64,000 nt of DNA. Origin: Notospermus geniculatus (Eukaryota; Nemertea; Pilidiophora; Heteronemertea; Lineidae). Below are positions 58,102-64,000 of this stretch, one piece after another. The stretch lies in NCBI GenBank assembly GCA_002633025.1, contig NMRB01002584.1, forward strand, positions 12,899 to 76,898, given 5' to 3'. Within the stretch, counting starts at the first letter, position 1. Each line of letters begins with the position of its first letter. The notes below the pieces were generated by a model, which was not told the origin of the DNA, made no database searches, and saw only the letters and a list, made by a program, of their open reading frames with translations. Position numbers and translations under genes: made by a program.

Positions 58102-59847
58102 ATGGGATCATTGGCAAAATGGAATAAATTTTATGGAACCATGCTTGATACTGTTGGTCCAGTGAAAAAATCACATAAAGATTTAGGTGTACTTCAACTT
58201 TTACCCCCAGATGATGATCTTAGAAAATATATAGAAAAAAAACAAGCAGAAGTATTCAAACAACTCAATCTTAGAAAAACTCCGTTTCAAATACTTGATT
58301 ATTACGAAATACCAGATGATGATCCACGTAGAAAAAGATTAGAAAAATTAGAACAATCTTTGGAGGAAAGACTAAAATACACAGGTAAACTAGCAAAAGA
58401 AATAGAAAAGAAACTAGAGAGTCAAAAAGGAAAGAAACTAACAGAAGTAGAAGTTAAAAAAGCAGTAGATATTTTGCATAAACCTTTTGATTTTTTTAAC
58501 TTTAAAGTTTATGTTAGAGCAGTTACAACAGATAGCAGTGGTGCCCCAGAATTTTTTAAAGTTAGTTTACCAGACATTATTCCAAAGAGTATTAACTTTA
58601 CAAACAAAGAAGACGTAATAAAATTTCAAGATCAACGGATGCGTGTTTACCAGAATCAGTTTAACATGGCTGTTTGGTGCGTAACAGCTGGGTGCGGTAT
58701 ATCGTTGTATGATGTGAATTTTAAAGGAGCATTAGGAAATTTAGGATTAACAGTTTATAGATTTCATTTATATTACCAAATTAGAAAAATTTTCAAATTT
58801 TTAGCAATTCCATTACCAACTGATGACGCTTTCAATGAAGTTAACAATGGTATAAACATGACGAATTATGCTAGATTAAAGAAAGAATTTAACATTAGTA
58901 ACCATCAAGATTTCTACATTCACGAATCTTTACCGCATGATTATAATCCACATTATGATTTTTGGGCTGGAATGCCTAAGTATGACGTTAGAAAAATGTT
59001 AGACCCCTTAGAAGAATTTGATTTTGCCGGTCATAAATTTGCTTATATGTTCACCAAAGATTGGGAAAAAGGTATGAAGGATGCAACTCCAGGTGATTAT
59101 TTTATTAGAAAGAAGGAGTTCCTTCCTATATTCAACAAGTTAAAAAGCAAGTTAACTTTTGATGTTTTAAAACAACCTGATTATCCGCGATATATGAAAT
59201 TCATCCCGGTTACATATAGTTCGCTAACCACGGCTGGTCTTGTAAGGTTAAACGATTCGATTAGAGCATTTGTTGTTTGTGTTTTAGAAGCGCAAACAGG
59301 AGCAAGATCAGCAATCATTGGTAACTCTTCCGCCTCACTAATTGCACAAAAGCATTTTCTTCAAGTATTGGAGGAGAAAATCAATGAAAAACCAGATACT
59401 TCAAAATCGATTGACGACTACCAGAATATAGTAAGTGGTGCAAAAATCAGATTAGATTATGTTATTGGTCCTGGACTTTACATAATTAGCTCGGATATGA
59501 TTTTAAAACAGGGGATAATAGATACTTATAACAATAAAATCAAGGTAGCAAATAGTAGTATGACACCTGGAAAAAATGATATAAATAAAGAAAAAAGAAG
59601 AGTACCACCATTAATGGAAGGAGACTCAGTTAAAACGCAGAGAACTAAAGCAACGGATCATGAAATGCAAGCAAAAACTAAAAAAACTGAAAACCCCGCA
59701 AAAACTGAAAAAACTAAAAAAACTGAAAAAACAGAAAAAACTGACACGAAAACCGATAGCAACGCGTCAACAGACCATGAAAATATAAAATTCATTATAT
59801 TTACTGTAACAGGTGCATTAGTTGGGATAGCTCTTCTTTTAAGGTAA
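58102..59847 (+). CDS. Large conserved viral-cassette protein with C-terminal membrane anchor
   Basis: 581 aa, function unknown. The N-terminal 130 residues are highly charged and helical (DDDLRKYIEKKQAEVFKQL, EKKLESQKGKKLTEVEVKK). The core has the striking segment NQFNMAVWCVTAGCGIS (about residues 188-204) and LVRLNDSIRAFVVCVLEAQTG (about 380-400). A Lys/Thr/Glu repeat tail (KTEKTKKTEKTEKT) leads to a single membrane segment (FIIFTVTGALVGIALLL, about 564-580). I recall uncharacterised homologs in cnidarian and other invertebrate genomes. The size and the anchor fit an internal or spike protein, but this is not shown. Confidence 0.8.
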   Translation: MGSLAKWNKFYGTMLDTVGPVKKSHKDLGVLQLLPPDDDLRKYIEKKQAEVFKQLNLRKTPFQILDYYEIPDDDPRRKRLEKLEQSLEERLKYTGKLAKEIEKKLESQKGKKLTEVEVKKAVDILHKPFDFFNFKVYVRAVTTDSSGAPEFFKVSLPDIIPKSINFTNKEDVIKFQDQRMRVYQNQFNMAVWCVTAGCGISLYDVNFKGALGNLGLTVYRFHLYYQIRKIFKFLAIPLPTDDAFNEVNNGINMTNYARLKKEFNISNHQDFYIHESLPHDYNPHYDFWAGMPKYDVRKMLDPLEEFDFAGHKFAYMFTKDWEKGMKDATPGDYFIRKKEFLPIFNKLKSKLTFDVLKQPDYPRYMKFIPVTYSSLTTAGLVRLNDSIRAFVVCVLEAQTGARSAIIGNSSASLIAQKHFLQVLEEKINEKPDTSKSIDDYQNIVSGAKIRLDYVIGPGLYIISSDMILKQGIIDTYNNKIKVANSSMTPGKNDINKEKRRVPPLMEGDSVKTQRTKATDHEMQAKTKKTENPAKTEKTKKTEKTEKTDTKTDSNASTDHENIKFIIFTVTGALVGIALLLR

Positions 59848-59851
59848 TTAA

Positions 59852-61492
59852 ATGGATTACGATCCCGGAGAGATGGATATGCCAGAGTACTCTAGAGTTC
59901 CTGAGGAAGACCCCCCGGGTACGCAAGAAACAAGTTTAGAAGACTATCTTTATCCATATGGTCGCCCACAATTTAACACTGATAGCGCAAATTTAGATGA
60001 TGATGATTATTTTGATTATACTGGTATACAACCACCTGTAGCAAGAGGTAGGACATTTGAAGAAATCAATAGAGATTGGAAAAACTGGGGGAAAAAAGAA
60101 AGAATAATAAATATAAATAAAAGAGATCTTAATACATATCTTAATACATCAGGTTGGTCCTCTAACGATGAAGGTAGAGATTTAGTAGCCAAAAGAATAA
60201 ATGTACAAGGAAATAACTTATATTTTGTTCCAGATCAAAATAAACGATATTTTAACCCTTCCGAAATGACAGACCGCCAGATAGCAAATCTCGAGCCTGA
60301 TAAATCTTTTCGTTTAACCAAGGAAAGACCCAGGGGTGAATTATTTGAATATGATGGTCTGCAAACCCGCTATGGCAAACCTTTTGCTGATTATTTTAGA
60401 AATATTCTTGAAGGAAACTGGATAAAGCCAAAACAGCTTTCACCCGAGGAGATTTTAAAACAACAAGAAGAAGCAGAAGCAACTTTAAAGCGACTGATGG
60501 ATGACGAACCTTCTATACGGCAAACACAGCCACAGCAAATAAGCCCAGAAGCACAAAAATTGATAGAGGAATTTAAAAAGTTTGGAATTAAACCAATTCA
60601 ACATCTTGAGGATTTGGATAAATTTCCAGCAGAAGAGGAACTATTTGACAAAAGTGCTTTGAGAGAATTGATACCTCTGTTAAAAGCTGGTGATGAATTA
60701 GCAGAAGCGAAAGAGGTTAGAGATATGAAGATAATGGAATTACAGGATGAGATATCAAAGCTAAATAGGAAAAATTTCGAAACTGAGGAAGCTTACGAAA
60801 AAGAGAAAGAAGAATTAATGGACAAATTAATTGAAGAAAAGAAGGGGGCGTGGGATATTGGTTTGCTTAGAGAATCTCAAACAACAAGGATTAGAAGATT
60901 ATTCGTTGAAATGATAAAAAATTCTAAAATACCATTAAAAGATAAACTTCAGATAATTTTTAAAATTGAGGGAATAACAATCGGTTCTATAATTACAGCA
61001 GTTGTAATGACGTTAAGCACTATTGGGTTATCTATTGGTCTAGCCCTTGGTTTGACTGGTAAACAAGCTATATCACCACCAAAACCTAAACCTAAGCCTA
61101 AACCCGAACCACCTAAACCTAAGCCCAAACCTGAACCACCTAAACCTAAGCCCAAACCAGATCCAACTCCTAAACCAGAACCAACTCCTAAACCAGAACC
61201 AACTCCTAAACCATCAAACCCAGTAAAAGAAGGTCTAAAGAAATTTGCCCAATGGCTTGCAGAATTAGCTAAGAAATCACTTGCAGCTTTACCAGGAATA
61301 ATTGGTAAAATAGCTTCATTTATCTTAAAATCAATTGGAGCTGCTGTTGGATTTTTAGCAGAGCATATGATTATACTTGTAATCATTATTGTTAGTTCTA
61401 TAATTTATGGACTTTACTTATTGAGGGTGTTCGTGCGGTTAAAAATCGTAATAAAAAATCTGATAAATAAATGGCAACAGGAAAGATACTGA
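59852..61492 (+). CDS. Large coiled-coil, proline-repeat membrane protein
   Basis: 546 aa, not recognised. An acidic N-terminus (1-60), a coiled-coil region (about 195-345, ILKQQEEAEATLKRLMD, LQDEISKLNRKNFETEE), a first membrane segment (about 378-400, ITAVVMTLSTIGLSIGLALG), a Pro-Lys repeat (KPKPKPEPPKPKPKPEPP, about 408-452), amphipathic helices (GLKKFAQWLAELAKKSLAAL) and a second membrane segment (about 505-525, MIILVIIIVSSIIYGLYLL). The long Pro-Lys spacer between membrane parts suggests a fibre or internal scaffold. Its last 22 nt overlap the capsid gene. Confidence 0.78.
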   Translation: MDYDPGEMDMPEYSRVPEEDPPGTQETSLEDYLYPYGRPQFNTDSANLDDDDYFDYTGIQPPVARGRTFEEINRDWKNWGKKERIININKRDLNTYLNTSGWSSNDEGRDLVAKRINVQGNNLYFVPDQNKRYFNPSEMTDRQIANLEPDKSFRLTKERPRGELFEYDGLQTRYGKPFADYFRNILEGNWIKPKQLSPEEILKQQEEAEATLKRLMDDEPSIRQTQPQQISPEAQKLIEEFKKFGIKPIQHLEDLDKFPAEEELFDKSALRELIPLLKAGDELAEAKEVRDMKIMELQDEISKLNRKNFETEEAYEKEKEELMDKLIEEKKGAWDIGLLRESQTTRIRRLFVEMIKNSKIPLKDKLQIIFKIEGITIGSIITAVVMTLSTIGLSIGLALGLTGKQAISPPKPKPKPKPEPPKPKPKPEPPKPKPKPDPTPKPEPTPKPEPTPKPSNPVKEGLKKFAQWLAELAKKSLAALPGIIGKIASFILKSIGAAVGFLAEHMIILVIIIVSSIIYGLYLLRVFVRLKIVIKNLINKWQQERY

Positions 61493-63831
61493 ATACAGTT
61501 AGGAGTCTCAGAATTCCACTCGGTTTAAAGGCTGAAAGACATCACCATGTTATTACTAATAATCCTTCATCGGCAAATCCAAAAGAAACATTGTACATAA
61601 GAGTTCCAAGGTTAACAGAAAATACTTTATTTGTACCAGATTCATTCTATTTATCCGCTGATGTTGATCTTTCAGGCCATGCAACAAATTACGTTGTTAA
61701 CAACCTCGGTAGAAATCTTATCTCGAAACTGGTTGTAAAATGGGGAACAGAAGCAATCTTTCAACTTGATAATTATAATTTATATTCCACTTTTAAAGAT
61801 TTATGGTTAACCGAGAATGAAAGAGGTAACCTAGTATTTCAAGGTATACAACATAAGAATTTAAGACAGCTGAGATCAGGAGTTGCCGAAGCAAGTGTGC
61901 AAGGAGAAACAAATGCGCAAAAAACACTTAAGACAGTATTTGATAAGAAATATAAAATTCCCTTAGATTTTGAATTAATGTCTACTCATGCTCCGTTTTA
62001 TAAATTTCCTATTAGGGAAGATATTATTTTTGAAATAACTTTAGCACCGAAAGAGGATATAATTGTTACTGGCACTACTGCAAATATGAATTATAAATTA
62101 GAAAATTTATGTTTAGAATATGACACAGTAACAAGTGAAACATTAGCTAATCAGTTAAGCGCTAATTATAACGCAGGTTTTTCCGTTCTCTACGACTGGG
62201 TTGATCATTATGGTTCCCGATCATCAAGATCGGGAACCATATTGTTTTTGGTCATGGTGTCTGTGTATCTGTGTGTGTGTGTGTCTGTGTGTGTGTGTGT
62301 CCGTCTGTCACGCCTTCGTATCTTATCTCCTTCAACAGCTACAGTCCTGGTGACACATCCTACCCCTAGGTTTGTCAACATGGGCAATCCAATGAGCTCA
62401 TCATTTTCAACCTCAGCTGTCTCCATCATGATGTAATCAACATATCAGACATGATATTTTGTCCGTCACGCTTTTATCTGATGCCATATCTCAGCTCCTT
62501 TAACACCTAGAGCAACAGAAACAAGTCCTACCCTTAGGTTTTCATACCCTAGGAATCGAATGGACTGATTACTTTTGATCTGAGATGTAGGGGTCATGGT
62601 GATATCGATATCACAAATTTGATATTTTGAGATAACTTGCCATATTGTCAACTGAGCAACATGAAACAAGTCTCAGTTCATGCCTGCTTATCCAAGGACT
62701 GGACTGTGTTAAAATTCTCAGCCTCACGTGTCCGGGTGATCGAAATATCATGAGATTTTGATATATCAAACGTGATAATTTGAAATATCTCTGCCTGTGG
62801 TAGAGATAGAGGCATGATATCACCCATACTTAGGTTATTGATGATGCCCATTTCGATTATGCAATGACCTCGATGATCAGAGGTCAAGGTCAAGGTCAAA
62901 CGTGGTAATTTGAAATATCTGTGCCTGTGGTAGAGGTAGAGGCATGATATCACCCATACTTAGGTTATTGAAGATGCCCATTTTGATTATGCAACGACCT
63001 TGATGATCAGAGGTCAAGGTCAAGGTCAAACTTGATAATTTGAAATATCTCTGCCTGTGGTAGAGGTACAGGCAGAGGCATGATGTACCTTTGTTACCTA
63101 GTACCTTTATTACCTAGTACCTTTTTGCCGAGTACCTTTTTACCTAGTACCTCTATTACCTAGTAGGCCTACCTTTTTACCGGTACCTTTTTACCGTGCC
63201 TTTTTATCTGACCTCTATCAATGTGCCTTGATCTCTATCAATGTACCATACATGTACCGGTAGAAGCACCTGTACTATCGGGAACCATTCGACATTTACA
63301 ATGTCATCTTGTTTTAAAACCGTTAGTGTTTCAGCAGCTGATACTTTAATTAATGAAAATATTAACTTTCCTAGACGATCTATAAAAGGTGTACTATTGT
63401 TATTTATTTCAGATTATGCTGACGGTACAAGGGATTCTGAGAAGTTTGAAAATCCCGGGATAACTAAGGTTAAGGTCACAATAGAAGGTTTGGCGAATAA
63501 AGTTTTTCCTGAGGGTATGAGAACACTCGATCAATGGATAGAAATTAAGAAACATTTCATGAGTGAGAACACTAAAAAGACTGATGATTGTTATATGACT
63601 TTAGAAAAATATTATGGTGATAAAAATCACTACGGTTTGTGGATTGATCTTAGAACTACCGAAGATAACACTTTACACGGTTCTGGTAAAAAATTACAAA
63701 ACACTAAAGATGGAATACAGTTATCGATTACGAAAACATCTGGGAAAGGCCCGTATAAAATGCATATTTTCATTGTTGCTGACGCACAAGTAAATATAAA
63801 TAACCAACAATTAGCAAGTTTGCAACATTAG
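61471..63831 (+). pseudogene. Major capsid protein (double jelly-roll), split by a 1.08-kb insertion
   Basis: The 5' part (61471-62208) has YIRVPRLTENTLFVPDSFYL, LGRNLISKLVVKWGTEAIFQ, TFKDLWLTENERGNLVFQGI and FEITLAPKEDIIVTG; the 3' part (63289-63831) has RRSIKGVLLLFISDYADGTR, DSEKFENPGITKVKVTIEG and YGLWIDLRT. The order and motifs match the major capsid protein of Polinton-like viruses, whose trimers form the icosahedral shell. Codon phase is preserved across the insertion (1080 nt from 62209 to 63288), so the gene was open before it. The combined length is about 425 residues, near family size. This copy cannot make the whole protein as it stands. Confidence 0.8.
62210..63288. mobile_element. 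Non-autonomous DNA element inside the capsid gene
   Basis: Terminal inverted repeat ATGGTTCCCGAT / ATCGGGAACCAT (12 bp). The left end is itself a hairpin (62209-62241). The interior has a GT microsatellite (about 62264-62302), three copies of a 120-130-bp unit (GAAATATCTCTGCCTGTGGT, near 62782, 62911, 63041) and a TACCTAGTACCTTT minisatellite (63085-63195). No ORF. The target duplication is ambiguous (1 to 3 bp). Confidence 0.75.
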
Positions 63832-63892
63832 TTGGCTTCGCTACAGCACTAGGTCGCTTCGCTCTCGTTTCACGAAATTTTCTCCTAAATAA

Positions 63893-64000
63893 ATGGAGAT
63901 GGGTAAAAAAGATTTTGTGAATACTTTATATCAGAGTACACTTTTAGCTGGAGTAACAATTGGTTATTCCTATGTATTGAGAAGATTTCTGAGAATTAAC
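63893..64000 (+). CDS. Start of a further viral-cassette gene (truncated by window end)
   Basis: 36 codons are visible from the ATG at 63893: a short charged start (MEMGKKDFVNTLYQ), a hydrophobic segment (STLLAGVTIGYSYVL) and RRFLRIN, so probably a small membrane protein. A TAAATG motif overlaps the start as for its neighbours. It is still open at 64000. Confidence 0.55.
   Translation, partial: MEMGKKDFVNTLYQSTLLAGVTIGYSYVLRRFLRIN

Larger units (their letters stand above)
51833..63895 (+). promoter_or_regulatory. TAAATG/TAAATA motif at every start codon of the viral cassette
   Basis: TAAATG overlaps the start codon at 52333, 52953, 53657, 54128, 54911, 55248, 59849, 61468 and 63890. TAAATA stands 3-10 nt before the ATG at 51833, 56037, 57310 and 58093. 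In several cases the motif is inside the previous reading frame (stop TGA overlapping at 52956 and 53660; 22 nt of coding overlap at 61471), so it is not just a TAA stop beside an ATG. TAAATG is the known late-promoter initiator of poxviruses; that role here is inference. Confidence 0.6.

Noticed and set aside
60949-61386. Minus-strand frame with Gly-Leu repeats
   Set aside because: It is the antisense of the Pro-Lys repeat of the gene at 59852; the same holds for 54931-55185.
62880-63030. AGGTCA direct repeats as nuclear-receptor sites
   Set aside because: They are part of a tandem repeat in a transposable element, with no gene to regulate nearby.

Overview
The window reads as nuclear DNA of a marine invertebrate deuterostome. 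An echinoderm or other ambulacrarian is my best guess, from the many TAGGCCT and ACCGGT words and the intron-rich gene style; this is inference, not proof. It carries assembly scars: single N bases at 2930, 7722, 19188, 31482 and 45882, and a 91-base N run at 12792-12882.

Host genes occupy the left half. A mitochondrial fission factor gene (MFF, + strand, three coding exons, 1556-3534) is followed by NELFA (+, ten exons, 5926-10964) and a sideroflexin closest to SFXN2 (+, ten exons, 19404-23420). For NELFA and SFXN2 every intron has GT-AG ends and the exon lengths sum to a whole number of codons (540 and 338 aa). A secreted peptidoglycan recognition protein gene lies on the minus strand (26544-29716). 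One of its exons is interrupted by a 167-bp MITE at the splice donor. A small intronless DnaJ-domain gene sits at 34787-35299 (-). Between genes lie tRNA-derived SINEs, foldback elements and MITEs, several in two to four dispersed copies.

From 36.8 to 51.8 kb lies a pile of retroelements and foldbacks: a CR1-like LINE end, a 5'-truncated Ty3/gypsy pol, a LINE tail, a BEL/Pao element with nearly identical LTRs joined in tandem to a second partial BEL copy, a Penelope-like RT fragment, and two foldback elements.

From about 51.8 kb to the window end (and beyond it) is an AT-rich, intronless, one-strand gene cassette of an integrated Polinton-like double-stranded DNA virus. It holds an integrase N-terminal stub, a packaging ATPase, small membrane proteins, a penton-type protein, two further jelly-roll-like paralogs, a membrane-active candidate protein with a PPxY motif, two large unknown proteins, the double-jelly-roll major capsid protein, and the start of one more gene. 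Two genes are broken by recent DNA insertions. No polymerase or protease is visible, so the element is either incomplete or continues past 64000.

The most notable observations are these: a TAAATG/TAAATA motif at or just before every start codon of the viral cassette; a zero-frame U UUU UUA slippery heptamer in one viral gene that opens a -1 frame tail ending in overlapping PSAP and PPxY late-domain motifs; and a dispersed foldback repeat with hammerhead-like secondary structure and a compensatory base pair.
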